Shown: piece by piece, positions 25,596 through 34,687 of the stretch | How the letters are laid out: each line of letters begins with the position of its first letter | How positions within the stretch are numbered: the stretch's first letter is position 1 | DNA from: a bacterium | Lineage (GTDB): Bacteria; Bacteroidota; Bacteroidia; Bacteroidales; Muribaculaceae | Assembly (NCBI GenBank): GCA_004561555.1 | Contig: SFVH01000004.1 | Span: forward strand, 1 to 53,216 | Reading direction: 5' to 3' | Length of the DNA stretch: 53,216 nt | Notes under the pieces: model-generated | What the model saw: only the letters and a program-made list of their open reading frames with translations | Told to the model about the DNA's origin: nothing | Database searches by the model: none | Translations under genes and position numbers: made by a program

Positions 25596-26603
25596 TTATT
25601 TTTTGTGCTTTATAAGATATTGTGCAATTTGTACGGCATTAAGGGCGGCACCCTTTTTGATTTGGTCGCCCACAATCCAAAACGACAATCCGTTGTCGTT
25701 GGTGAGGTCTTTGCGTATACGTCCCACAAACACCGGGTCTTTGCCGGCAACAAACAGAGGCATCGGATATTCCTTCTGCTGAGGATTGTCGACCACCACT
25801 ACTCCCTCCGCTGAGGCAAATGCCTTGCGAGCATCCTCGGGGCTAATAGGACTTTCGGTCTCCACCCAAATGGCTTCGCTGTGGGCGCGCATCACCGGCA
25901 CACGCACGCACATTGCGCTCACATCGAGCTTCGGAGCGTGCATAATCTTCTTCGTTTCGTGATACATCTTCATCTCCTCTTTGGTGTAGTCGTTGTCTTG
26001 GAATACGTCGATGTGAGGGATTACGTTGTAAGCCAACTGATAGGCAAACTTCTCCACTGTGGGCTTCTCGCCCGCAGCGAGTTCGCTATACTGTTTTTCC
26101 AACTCAGCCATTGCTGCCGCTCCGGCACCGCTTGCTGCCTGATAGGTGGCTACATGTACGCGTCGGATAGGGGAGAGCTCGTTGATGGGCTTCAATGCCA
26201 CTACCATTTGAATGGTGGTGCAGTTTGGGTTTGCGATAATGTTGCGTGGCGTGTTGAAGGCATCGTCGCCGTTTACTTCCGGCACTACCAACGGCACATC
26301 CTCATCCATGCGAAATGCGCTGGAATTGTCAATCATGATTGCTCCGTGCTTGGTGATTGTGTCGGCAAACTCTTTTGATGTGCCCGCACCTGCCGAGGTG
26401 AATGCTATATCCACACCCTTGAAGTCATCGTTGTGTTGAAGGAGTTTGACTGTAATGTCTTTACCGCGAAAATTATATGTTCTTCCGGCACTGCGTTGAG
26501 AGCCGAACAATAATAATTCGTCTACCGGAAAATTTTGTTCCTCCAAGACACGCAAAAATTCTTGACCTACGGCACCGCTGGCACCCACAATTGCTACTTT
26601 CAT
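25596..26603 (-). CDS. asd: Aspartate-semialdehyde dehydrogenase
   Basis: The 335-residue protein begins with the NADP-binding glycine motif GASGAVGQEFL. The catalytic cysteine is in NPNCTTIQM and the second conserved stretch is TYQAASGAG. It reduces aspartyl-4-phosphate to the semialdehyde, the branch point to lysine/diaminopimelate, threonine and methionine. Length is normal. It is first in a two-gene unit with the DUF5684 gene and divergent from the antiporter. Confidence 0.96.
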   Translation of the reverse strand: MKVAIVGASGAVGQEFLRVLEEQNFPVDELLLFGSQRSAGRTYNFRGKDITVKLLQHNDDFKGVDIAFTSAGAGTSKEFADTITKHGAIMIDNSSAFRMDEDVPLVVPEVNGDDAFNTPRNIIANPNCTTIQMVVALKPINELSPIRRVHVATYQAASGAGAAAMAELEKQYSELAAGEKPTVEKFAYQLAYNVIPHIDVFQDNDYTKEEMKMYHETKKIMHAPKLDVSAMCVRVPVMRAHSEAIWVETESPISPEDARKAFASAEGVVVVDNPQQKEYPMPLFVAGKDPVFVGRIRKDLTNDNGLSFWIVGDQIKKGAALNAVQIAQYLIKHKK

Positions 26604-26674
26604 TTTTTCAATATAAAAACCTTGTGTTAATTTGAATAACCTTACATTTTTTCGGCATAATAACTGCCAATGTG

Positions 26675-26682
26675 CAAAAATA
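26675..26682 (-). promoter_or_regulatory. Predicted -7 box for asd
   Basis: The reverse strand reads TATTTTTG (TAnnTTTG), 71 nt upstream of the asd ATG. Confidence 0.45.
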
Positions 26683-26726
26683 CTACAAATTTCGTTAGAT
26701 TGTAGTGATAATTGTAAGAAATTGCT

Positions 26727-26734
26727 TATTTTTG
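26727..26734 (+). promoter_or_regulatory. Predicted -7 box for the cation:proton antiporter
   Basis: TATTTTTG matches TAnnTTTG 27 nt before the ATG at 26762. It favours that start over the GTG-type frame opening at 26705. Confidence 0.5.
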
Positions 26735-26761
26735 TTGAATTATACGATTATTGTCGCAATT

Positions 26762-28846
26762 ATGGAATGGTTTTCAAGCATTGGTATTCGTTTTCCCATC
26801 ACCGACCCGACGTGGATTTTCTTTCTCGTGCTCGGTATCATTCTTTTTGCACCAATAATTTTCGGCAAACTTCGCATCCCTCATATCATTGGAATGATAC
26901 TCGCCGGGATGGTTATCGGCGAGTATGGGATGAATGTGATTACTCGCGACGACAGCTTTCGGCTGTTTGGCAATGTAGGTCTCCTTTACATCATGTTTCT
27001 TGCCGGCTTGGAGATGGATATGAGCAACTTCAAGCACATTCGCAACAAGGCGGTGGTGTTTGGCGTGCTCGGCTTCTTGGTGCCTATGGTGGCAGGCTAT
27101 GCCGTCAATTCGTGGCTCTTGGACTACGCTACGGTGCCGGCATTGTTGATAGCGAGCATGTATGCCTCCCACACGTTGGTGAGCTATCCGATAGTGAGCC
27201 GCTACGGAGTGTCGCGCCAGCGCAGTGTGAGTGTGAGTGTGGGTGCCACGGCAATTACCGACTGCCTGACGCTGTTTTTGCTCGCCATCCTCGGCGGTCT
27301 GTATAAGGGCGAAGCCACCGGCGGCGCTCTCAACATTTTGTTTTTGGTGGTGAAGGTGGCTGTGCTCACCTGCTGCGTGGTGTTCTTTTTCCCGAGGATT
27401 GGGCGGTGGTTTTTCCGTAAGTATAGCAATGGAGTGTTGCAATTCATCTTTGTGCTGGCAATGATGTTTTTGAGTGCCGGATTGATGAAGATAGTAGGGA
27501 TGGAAGGCATCCTCGGCGCTTTCCTCGCCGGGCTGGTGCTCAACAGACTCATTCCCGGAGTGAGCACATTGATGCACAACCTTGAGTTTGTGGGCAATGC
27601 TTTGTTTATTCCCTATTTCCTTATCGGTGTGGGAATGATGATAAATTTGAAGGTGTTTTTTGCCGGATGGAATGTGGCATTGTTGCTGGCAATAATGGTG
27701 GTGATGGCTATCCTCACCAAGTGGGTCACGGCATGGCTCACTCAGAAGCTTTGTGGCATGACCGCTCTCGAGCGACAATTGATGTACGGGCTGAGCACGT
27801 CGCGCGCGGCGGCAACGCTTGCGGTTGTGCTTGTGGGCTACAACATTATCCTACCCGATGGCAGCCATTTGCTCGGTAGCGAAATCCTTAACGGCGCTAT
27901 TGCCTTGATATTGATTACCTGTGTGGTCAGCTCGTTTGCCACCGAGAGAGCCTCGCGCAAGATGGCGTTGGTGGAAATGGAGCAGACTGATGTAGAGGTG
28001 TCGGAAACAGAGAATATCCTCATTTCGGTGGGTAATCCCGCCACCCTTCACAATCTGGTGAGCCTCGCCGTGTTTATCCGCGACGAGCGCCAACAAGACA
28101 ATGTGATTGCAGTAAACGTGGTGAGCGACAATGTCTCAGGGGGACGAGCAGCAAGGATGGGTAAAAGAAGTCTTGAGCAGGCAGCGCAGATTGCTATGGG
28201 TGCCGCCGTAAATATCAAAACCGTGAGTCGCTACAGTGCCGGGGTGGCTACCGGGGTGGTGCACACGGCTAAAGAGCAAGATGCCACGACACTCATTGTG
28301 GGGCTTCATCAGCCGCAGACCGTGGCTGAGAGTTTCTTGGGAAATATCAATGCCGACTTCTTGGAGAAGGTGCATAGAGAGGTTATCGTGACAAGGATGT
28401 TGATGCCTTTCAACACCATCCGTCGAATTGTGGTGGCTATCCCTGCCAAAGCGCAGTTTGAAGCCGGATTCTTAAAGTGGGTGGGTCATCTGGTGAAACT
28501 AAGCAAAACGCTCGGCTGTAATATTCATTTTCATGGCAACGACGAGAGCCTTAAGTTTGTCGATGCTTTGTTGAGAATGAAGAAATACACCGAAAGAGTG
28601 AAACTCATCCCTATGGAGGGCTGGGACGATATGCTGATGCTGTCGGCGCAGGTCAACTACGACCACCTCTTTGTGGCTGTGTCGTCGCGTCCGGGGAGTG
28701 TGAGCTATCAAGAGGCGTTGGCGCAACTGCCCGAAACGGTGGGTCGCTATTTCAATAATTGCAGCATAATCATCATCTATCCCGACCAAGCCGGCGAATC
28801 GGTGCAAGCGGCTTCGCTCTTCGGTCACACTTTTGACGCCAAATAA
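26762..28846 (+). CDS. CPA2-family cation:proton antiporter with C-terminal UspA-like region
   Basis: From the ATG at 26762 it has 694 residues. An N-terminal Na+/H+ exchanger domain of 12-13 helices (about 1-390) includes LRIPHIIGMILAGMVIGEYG and MFLAGLEMD. A soluble C-terminal half (about 410-690) contains two UspA-like segments (NILISVGNP, TLIVGLHQP, RRIVVAIPAK). Homologues handle sodium/potassium and pH homeostasis. The UspA-type tail may sense nucleotides, by inference. Divergent from asd and monocistronic. Confidence 0.9.
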   Translation: MEWFSSIGIRFPITDPTWIFFLVLGIILFAPIIFGKLRIPHIIGMILAGMVIGEYGMNVITRDDSFRLFGNVGLLYIMFLAGLEMDMSNFKHIRNKAVVFGVLGFLVPMVAGYAVNSWLLDYATVPALLIASMYASHTLVSYPIVSRYGVSRQRSVSVSVGATAITDCLTLFLLAILGGLYKGEATGGALNILFLVVKVAVLTCCVVFFFPRIGRWFFRKYSNGVLQFIFVLAMMFLSAGLMKIVGMEGILGAFLAGLVLNRLIPGVSTLMHNLEFVGNALFIPYFLIGVGMMINLKVFFAGWNVALLLAIMVVMAILTKWVTAWLTQKLCGMTALERQLMYGLSTSRAAATLAVVLVGYNIILPDGSHLLGSEILNGAIALILITCVVSSFATERASRKMALVEMEQTDVEVSETENILISVGNPATLHNLVSLAVFIRDERQQDNVIAVNVVSDNVSGGRAARMGKRSLEQAAQIAMGAAVNIKTVSRYSAGVATGVVHTAKEQDATTLIVGLHQPQTVAESFLGNINADFLEKVHREVIVTRMLMPFNTIRRIVVAIPAKAQFEAGFLKWVGHLVKLSKTLGCNIHFHGNDESLKFVDALLRMKKYTERVKLIPMEGWDDMLMLSAQVNYDHLFVAVSSRPGSVSYQEALAQLPETVGRYFNNCSIIIIYPDQAGESVQAASLFGHTFDAK

Positions 28847-28865
28847 TCGCCTACAATCAAGCAAT

Positions 28866-28910
28866 AAAGCAAGGAGACTGCGCACGCATGCACAGTCTCC
28901 TTTTAGCTTT
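28866..28910. terminator. Bidirectional hairpin terminator
   Basis: AAGGAGACTG (28871-28880) pairs with CAGTCTCCTT (28893-28902), extended by flanking AAAGC and GCTTT. It sits between the antiporter gene and the convergent GlmU-like gene. Confidence 0.85.
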
Positions 28911-28957
28911 TAGTAGGTGACTATCCGAAGTCAAGTCGTCGGTAAAAGCGACAAATG

Positions 28958-30160
28958 CTATTTGTAGTTGTCGGCAATGTTATAGATTGACTCGAAGATA
29001 GCTTTGTCCACTTCGGTGAGGGTAATGCCTCGACGTGCCATCATACGCTTGGCAATGTCGAAAAATTTTGCTACCGACACATCGGTGTAGCCAGCCACGC
29101 TACCTTCGGAAAACGAAGCCACGAAGTTGCGCGGAAATCCTGCGCCATGCACGTTCACGCCTACGCCAATCACCGTTGCGGTGTTAAACATACAGTTGAT
29201 GCCGGCTTTCGAGTGGTCGCCCATAATCAAGCCGCAAAATTGCAGCCCTGTGCGCATAAAGCGGTGTTGGCGATAATTCCACAGTTTGATTTCCGTATAG
29301 TCGTTTTTGAGGTTTGAGGCATTTGTGCCGGCTCCGATGTTACACCATTCGCCAATCACGGCGTTGCCCAAGAAGCCGTCGTGAGCCTTGTTGCTGTAGC
29401 CTATCATCACCACGTTGTTGAGTTCGCCGCCCACTTTGCAGTAAGGGCCTAATGTGGTGGCACCGTAAATTTTGGAGCCCATATTCACCTGCGAATGAAC
29501 ACAAGCGGCAAACGGAGCACGAATACATGTACCTTCCATAATCGTGGCATCTTTACCTATATATATAGGACCGCCTGTGGTGTTGAGGGTCACGGCTTCA
29601 ACCGATGCCCCTTCTTCGATGAATATTGCCGGAAGGGCATCGTCGAGCAGTCGCGGACCAATCACAAGACACGACTCCGACAATGGTTGCGAATGTCGTC
29701 CGGCAGTAAGCATGCGGAAGTCGGCAGTCATCTGCTCGCCGTTTTTCATAAAGATGTCAAAGAGATATTTTAGTCGGCATGTTGCAGCGTCGGCTTCAAT
29801 TTCAGTGGTAAATCGGCGATTTTTAAAATCGTCGGCAGAGCCGTAGTATGCCACAACAAAACCTTCCGATACTATTGCAGTGCCTTCGTCCATCTCGGTT
29901 ATTTGCTCTACCAATCGGCTATCGGGGCACACATTGCCTGCAATAAACAGGTTTATACCTTTGTAAACAGTGGGAAATTTTGTAGAGAGATAGTCGACTG
30001 TGAGATAAGAAAAATCAGATTGCGGGAAGTGTTTCTCCCATTTCTCGCGGATAGTGAGGATGCCGATGCGAAGGTCGGCAAGCGGACGGGTGTAGCTCAT
30101 AGGTAAGAAATCCGTCCACACGTCTTTTTCATCAAAAAGAATAATATTATCCTTTGCCAT
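28958..30160 (-). CDS. GlmU-like putative sugar nucleotidyltransferase/acyltransferase
   Basis: From the ATG at 30160 it has 400 residues. The N-terminal region (about 1-180) starts with an IILFDEKDVWTDFLP stretch and SYTRPLADLRIG. It lacks the standard GxGTRMxS nucleotide motif of classical GlmU. The C-terminal half (about 190-350) is a left-handed beta-helix of hexapeptide repeats (IYIGKDATIMEGTCI, GEWCNIGAGTNASN), as in acetyltransferases. This is the alternative GlmU-like family of Bacteroidetes. A role in UDP-GlcNAc supply is plausible but not shown. A -7 box lies just upstream. Confidence 0.82.
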   Translation of the reverse strand: MAKDNIILFDEKDVWTDFLPMSYTRPLADLRIGILTIREKWEKHFPQSDFSYLTVDYLSTKFPTVYKGINLFIAGNVCPDSRLVEQITEMDEGTAIVSEGFVVAYYGSADDFKNRRFTTEIEADAATCRLKYLFDIFMKNGEQMTADFRMLTAGRHSQPLSESCLVIGPRLLDDALPAIFIEEGASVEAVTLNTTGGPIYIGKDATIMEGTCIRAPFAACVHSQVNMGSKIYGATTLGPYCKVGGELNNVVMIGYSNKAHDGFLGNAVIGEWCNIGAGTNASNLKNDYTEIKLWNYRQHRFMRTGLQFCGLIMGDHSKAGINCMFNTATVIGVGVNVHGAGFPRNFVASFSEGSVAGYTDVSVAKFFDIAKRMMARRGITLTEVDKAIFESIYNIADNYK

Positions 30161-30181
30161 AGTGTATTGTGTTAACTGTCG

Positions 30182-30189
30182 CAAAGGTA
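30182..30189 (-). promoter_or_regulatory. Predicted -7 box for the GlmU-like gene
   Basis: The reverse strand reads TACCTTTG, 22 nt before the ATG at 30160. Confidence 0.55.
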
Positions 30190-30380
30190 ATTGTTATTCG
30201 TCAATAATTATTATTGTTGGATGGATTATTTTTTCCTTATGCTTGGCTAACTGCAACGAGGAATTAGATTAAATAGTTAAAAATACTTATTAGAGGGTTA
30301 AATATATATAATTATTAGTTTCCAAATCCCCATAAAATGGGCAAAGAGCAGTTTGTGTCATATATAATAGGTGCAAAATG

Positions 30381-30412
30381 TTTGGTAGATAGGAAATTAT
30401 GTATTAACTTTG
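30381..30412 (+). promoter_or_regulatory. Promoter of the ribosomal-protein operon
   Basis: TTTG (30381-30384), 20 nt spacing, TAACTTTG (30405-30412): a full match to the Bacteroidetes consensus. Predicted start is near 30419, giving a leader of about 115 nt before rpsL. The whole gap 30161-30534 is AT-rich and gene-free. Apart from two divergent promoters and a small CCCAT/ATGGG hairpin at about 30330 I see nothing else in it. Confidence 0.8.
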
Positions 30413-30534
30413 CAACGCTTTTTAGGCCTCGCTGCCCGTAGTTGGTGTGTAAATGCTTGAAAGTGAGGGTTAAAAAGAAGAAAAAAGGAAAATAGTGATT
30501 AATTAACAGTAATAAAAGAAGAAAAGAAACTAAG

Positions 30535-30924
30535 ATGCCTACAATTCAGCAATTAGTAAGAAAAGGGCGCGTAGTTCTTAAAGACAAGAGCAAATCTCCG
30601 GCGTTGGACAGCTGTCCGCAACGTCGTGGTGTATGCGTTCGTGTCTACACAACTACTCCTAAGAAGCCTAACTCGGCAATGCGTAAAGTTGCCCGTGTGA
30701 GATTGACTAACGGTAAGGAGGTAAACTCCTATATCCCCGGCGAAGGCCACAACTTGCAAGAACACTCAATCGTGATGGTTCGCGGTGGACGTGTGAAAGA
30801 CCTTCCGGGTGTACGTTATCACATCGTTCGCGGTACTTTGGACACAGCCGGCGTAGCAGGCAGAACGCAACGTCGCTCAAAGTATGGAGCAAAGCGTCCT
30901 AAAGCAGGTGCAGCTAAGAAGTAA
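30535..30924 (+). CDS. rpsL: 30S ribosomal protein S12 (uS12)
   Basis: The 129-residue decoding-centre protein is the first gene of the operon. PKKPNS (42-47) and GRVKDLPGVRYH, the two decoding-centre loops, are intact. The lysines at which streptomycin-resistance substitutions occur are therefore wild type. The C-terminus is slightly longer and alanine-rich (KAGAAKK). Confidence 0.98.
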   Translation: MPTIQQLVRKGRVVLKDKSKSPALDSCPQRRGVCVRVYTTTPKKPNSAMRKVARVRLTNGKEVNSYIPGEGHNLQEHSIVMVRGGRVKDLPGVRYHIVRGTLDTAGVAGRTQRRSKYGAKRPKAGAAKK

Positions 30925-31079
30925 TTTCTAAATAGCACAAAGAGATAAACAAAACGAGTTATTAAAAAAACGAGTTTTTTGTTTATTGGATTATTCGGCG
31001 GAGTAAGCTCGCATAGGAGTATGCAGCTGAAGATGCAAAGAGCAACCAAACGAACAAAAACGAATTTTTAGAAAACAAA
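30925..31079 (+). promoter_or_regulatory. 155-nt rpsL-rpsG spacer, candidate S7 leader
   Basis: This is the longest gap inside the operon. It holds two AACGAG-containing A/T-rich segments and a small GAG/CTC hairpin near 31000. In E. coli the S12-S7 spacer is the S7 repressor-binding site; no sequence identity to that site was established here. The regulatory call rests on position and length. Confidence 0.35.
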
Positions 31080-31556
31080 ATGAGAAAGGCAAAACCTAAA
31101 AAAAGAATCATCTTGCCCGACCCTAAGTTCGGTGACACAAGAGTGACTAAGTTTGTGAATCACTTGATGTATGACGGAAAAAAGAACACCGCCTACACAA
31201 TATTCTATAGCGCATTGGAGACTGTGAAGTCGAAAATGCCGAACGAAGAAAAAACTGCGCTTGAAATCTGGAAAAAAGCGCTCGAAAACGTAACTCCGCA
31301 AGTGGAGGTTAAATCTCGTCGCGTGGGTGGTGCAACATTCCAAGTTCCTACCGAAATCCGCCCGGATCGCAAAGAATCTATTTCAATGAAAAATCTTATT
31401 ATCTTCGCACGCAAGCGTGGAGGCAAAACGATGAGCGACAAGCTCGCTGCAGAAATCGTGGACGCATTCAACGAGCAAGGCGGCGCATTCAAACGTAAAG
31501 AAGATATGCACCGTATGGCAGAAGCTAACCGTGCATTCGCTCACTTTAGATTTTAA
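31080..31556 (+). CDS. rpsG: 30S ribosomal protein S7 (uS7)
   Basis: The 158-residue primary 16S-binding protein nucleates the 30S head. It starts MRKAKPKKR and contains the conserved RRVGGATFQVP and the C-terminal MAEANRAFAHFRF. In E. coli S7 also represses its own operon, which makes the long spacer in front of this gene notable. Confidence 0.98.
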   Translation: MRKAKPKKRIILPDPKFGDTRVTKFVNHLMYDGKKNTAYTIFYSALETVKSKMPNEEKTALEIWKKALENVTPQVEVKSRRVGGATFQVPTEIRPDRKESISMKNLIIFARKRGGKTMSDKLAAEIVDAFNEQGGAFKRKEDMHRMAEANRAFAHFRF

Positions 31557-31576
31557 TTGAAACAATTACGACTACA

Positions 31577-33703
31577 ATGGCTAATATTGACGAAAAATTA
31601 AACCTGACTCGTAACATCGGCATTATGGCTCACATCGATGCCGGTAAGACCACAACCTCAGAGCGTATCTTGTTCTACACAGGCTTGACTCACAAAATCG
31701 GTGAGGTGCACGATGGTGCAGCTACCATGGACTGGATGGAGCAAGAGCAAGAGCGTGGTATCACCATCACCTCTGCTGCAACTACCGCTTTCTGGAACTA
31801 TGCCGGTAAGAAGTATAAAATCAACTTGATTGACACTCCGGGACACGTTGACTTCACCGTAGAGGTAGAGCGTTCGTTGCGTGTGCTCGACGGTGCTGTC
31901 GCTGCGTTTTGTGCAGTGGGTGGTGTAGAGCCTCAGTCGGAAACCGTATGGCGTCAGGCTGATAAATACAATGTGCCACGTATCGGCTATGTAAACAAGA
32001 TGGACCGCTCAGGCGCCAACTTCTTCGAAGTAGTGCGTCAAGTGCGCGAAGTGCTTGGTGCAAACCCGGTAGCAATACAAGTGCCCATCGGTGCTGAAGA
32101 GACTTTCAAGGGCGTAGTTGACCTTATCACTATGCAAGCCTACTTCTGGCACGACGAAACTATGGGTGCTGAATACTCAAAAGAAGAAATCCCCGCATCT
32201 TTGAAAGACGAATGCGACACAATGCGCGACAAGATGCTCGAAACTCTTGCTGAGTTTGACGACGAATTTATGGAGAAATACTTCGATGACCCTTCTACAA
32301 TCACCGAAGACGAAATCCGTCGCGTGCTTCGCAAGGCAACCCTCGCAATGCAAGTGGTGCCGATGATTTGCGGCTCTTCTTTCAAAAACAAAGGTGTGCA
32401 ATGCTTGCTCGATGATGTATGCGCCTTCCTTCCTTCTCCTGAAGATGCCGGCGAAATCGTTGGTAAGAACCCGGATGACCCTGACAAAGAAGAAAAGCGT
32501 CGCCCGATTTTCGAAGAACCGATGTGTGCTTTGGCATTTAAGATTGCAACCGACCCCTATGTAGGTCGCCTCTGCTTCTTCCGCGTATACTCCGGACAAG
32601 TGGATGCCGGTAGCTATGTGTTCAACACTCGCTCGGGCAAGAAAGAGCGCGTAAGCCGCTTGTTCCAAATGCACTCCAACAAGCAAAACCCGATGGAATC
32701 AATCGGTTGCGGTGATATCGGTGCCGGTGTTGGTTTCAAGGACATTCGCACTGGCGACACTCTTTGCGACGAAAACCATCCTATCACTCTCGAAGCAATG
32801 GAATTCCCCGACCCGGTGATTGGTATCGCTGTAGAGCCTAAGACTCAGAAAGACCTCGACAAGCTCGGCGTTGGCCTCCAAAAGCTTGCTGAAGAAGACC
32901 CGACATTCCGCGTCGAAACTAATGAAGAAACCGGTCAAACTGTCATCAGCGGTATGGGTGAGCTCCACTTGGACATCATCATCGACCGTCTCCGTCGCGA
33001 GTTTAAGGTAGAATGTAACCAAGGACGTCCGCAAGTGACCTACAAGGAAGCAATCACCAAGAGCTGCGAGCTTCGCGAAGTGTTTAAGAAGCAAACCGGT
33101 GGTCGTGGTAAGTTCGCCGACATCATCGTTCGCATCGAGCCGGTTGATGAAGGCTTCGAAGGCAACCTTCAATTTATCGACGAAGTTAAGGGTGGTAACA
33201 TTCCTAAGGAATTCATCCCCTCAGTGCAAAAGGGCTTCGTGACTGCAATGAAAAACGGTGTGCTTGCAGGCTACCCGGTAGAACACTTGAAAGTGACCTT
33301 GCTCGACGGCTCGTTCCACCCTGTAGACTCCGACCAACTTTCATTCGAACTCTGTGCTATCCAAGCATTCAAGAAAGCATGTGCACAAGCAGGACCTTGC
33401 TTGCTCGAGCCTATCATGAAGATAGAGGTAGTAACTCCTGAAGAAAGCATGGGTGACGTAATCAGCGACTTAAACAAGCGTCGCGGTCAAGTAGAAGGTA
33501 TGGAAAACAGCCGTAGCGGTGCACGTATCGTAAAAGCTAAAGCACCTCTTGCTGAAATGTTCGGCTATGTGACTGCCCTCCGTACTATCACTTCCGGTCG
33601 CGCCACTTCCACCATGTCGTTCAGCCACTATGCAGAAGTGAGCACCTCAATCGCCAAGGCTGTGCTCGAAGAATGCCAAGGCAGAACCGATTTGTTGAAA
33701 TAA
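31577..33703 (+). CDS. fusA: Elongation factor G
   Basis: The 708-residue translocase GTPase has G1 AHIDAGKTT at about 18-26, G3 DTPGHVDF, G4 NKMD, and domains II-V in normal order ending QGRTDLLK. It drives translocation of tRNA and mRNA. The next gene is rpsJ after 15 nt. No tuf gene stands between them, unlike the E. coli str operon. Confidence 0.98.
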   Translation: MANIDEKLNLTRNIGIMAHIDAGKTTTSERILFYTGLTHKIGEVHDGAATMDWMEQEQERGITITSAATTAFWNYAGKKYKINLIDTPGHVDFTVEVERSLRVLDGAVAAFCAVGGVEPQSETVWRQADKYNVPRIGYVNKMDRSGANFFEVVRQVREVLGANPVAIQVPIGAEETFKGVVDLITMQAYFWHDETMGAEYSKEEIPASLKDECDTMRDKMLETLAEFDDEFMEKYFDDPSTITEDEIRRVLRKATLAMQVVPMICGSSFKNKGVQCLLDDVCAFLPSPEDAGEIVGKNPDDPDKEEKRRPIFEEPMCALAFKIATDPYVGRLCFFRVYSGQVDAGSYVFNTRSGKKERVSRLFQMHSNKQNPMESIGCGDIGAGVGFKDIRTGDTLCDENHPITLEAMEFPDPVIGIAVEPKTQKDLDKLGVGLQKLAEEDPTFRVETNEETGQTVISGMGELHLDIIIDRLRREFKVECNQGRPQVTYKEAITKSCELREVFKKQTGGRGKFADIIVRIEPVDEGFEGNLQFIDEVKGGNIPKEFIPSVQKGFVTAMKNGVLAGYPVEHLKVTLLDGSFHPVDSDQLSFELCAIQAFKKACAQAGPCLLEPIMKIEVVTPEESMGDVISDLNKRRGQVEGMENSRSGARIVKAKAPLAEMFGYVTALRTITSGRATSTMSFSHYAEVSTSIAKAVLEECQGRTDLLK

Positions 33704-33718
33704 TAACTATAAAACAAT

Positions 33719-34024
33719 ATGAGCCAAAAAATCAGAATCAAATTAAAATCTTACGATCACAACTTGGTTGATAAGTCGGCCGAGAAGATTGTAAAGACTG
33801 TGAAGGCAACAGGCGCAGTAGTAAGCGGCCCTATACCATTGCCCACTCACAAGAGAATCTTCACTGTAAACCGCTCCACTTTCGTAAACAAGAAAAGTCG
33901 TGAGCAATTCCAACTTTCATCTCACAAGCGTCTCATCGATATCTACAGCTCAACAGCTAAGACTATCGACGCCTTGATGAAACTCGAATTGCCCAGCGGT
34001 GTTGACGTAGAAATCAAAGCGTAA
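33719..34024 (+). CDS. rpsJ: 30S ribosomal protein S10 (uS10)
   Basis: The 101-residue protein contains KSYDHNLVDKSAEKIV and the extended loop GPIPLPTHKRIFTVNRS that inserts into the 30S head. It is also the NusE transcription-antitermination partner. It opens the S10 cluster but is contiguous with fusA, with no promoter seen between them. Confidence 0.98.
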   Translation: MSQKIRIKLKSYDHNLVDKSAEKIVKTVKATGAVVSGPIPLPTHKRIFTVNRSTFVNKKSREQFQLSSHKRLIDIYSSTAKTIDALMKLELPSGVDVEIKA

Positions 34025-34069
34025 GAATTTATCAACTAAAATTTTTAATCCATTTAAAAAATTAGAGAA

Positions 34070-34687
34070 ATGCCAGGATTATTAGGAAAGAAAATCGGAA
34101 TGACATCCGTATTCAGTGCCGACGGCAAAAACGTGCCGTGCACTGTTATCGAAGTAGGTCCTTGTGTCGTTACTCAGGTGAAAACAGTGGAAACCGACGG
34201 CTATGCAGCGTTGCAACTCGGCTTTGAAGACAAAAACGAGAAGCACACCACCAAAGCCGAACAAGGCCACTTCAAAAAAGCCGGTACGACTTTCAAGCGC
34301 CACTTGGCCGAGTTCAAAGGTTTTGATGGTGACTACAAATTGGGCGACGAAATCACTGTGGCTCTCTTCGAAGGCGCAGAGTTTGTCGACGTAATCGGTA
34401 CCTCCAAAGGTAAAGGTTTCCAAGGCGTAGTTAAGCGTCACGGCTTCGGCGGTGTAGGTCAAACCACTCACGGTCAGCACAACCGCCTCCGTGCTCCGGG
34501 TTCTATCGGTGCTTGTTCTTACCCTGCAAAAGTATTCAAAGGAATGCGCATGGCAGGTCAAATGGGCAACGAGCGTGTGACTGTCCAAAATCTTAAAGTT
34601 GTAAAAGTAATCCCCGAACACAATGTCCTTATGATTAAGGGTAGCGTTCCAGGTGCTAAAGGTTCAATCGTTTTAATTGAGAAATAA
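34070..34687 (+). CDS. rplC: 50S ribosomal protein L3 (uL3)
   Basis: The 205-residue early-assembly protein reaches the peptidyl-transferase centre. Its central loop GFGGVGQTTHGQHNRLRAPG and C-terminal GSVPGAKGS are typical. The stop overlaps the rplD start by one base (TAATG), indicating translational coupling. Confidence 0.98.
   Translation: MPGLLGKKIGMTSVFSADGKNVPCTVIEVGPCVVTQVKTVETDGYAALQLGFEDKNEKHTTKAEQGHFKKAGTTFKRHLAEFKGFDGDYKLGDEITVALFEGAEFVDVIGTSKGKGFQGVVKRHGFGGVGQTTHGQHNRLRAPGSIGACSYPAKVFKGMRMAGQMGNERVTVQNLKVVKVIPEHNVLMIKGSVPGAKGSIVLIEK

Noticed and set aside
26774..27778. 334-codon reverse open frame inside the antiporter gene
   Set aside because: Low-complexity His/Gln-rich shadow; the forward frame has clear transporter features.
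30161..30380. Possible small gene in the AT-rich region before the ribosomal operon
   Set aside because: No frame with a recognisable product; only promoters and a weak hairpin.
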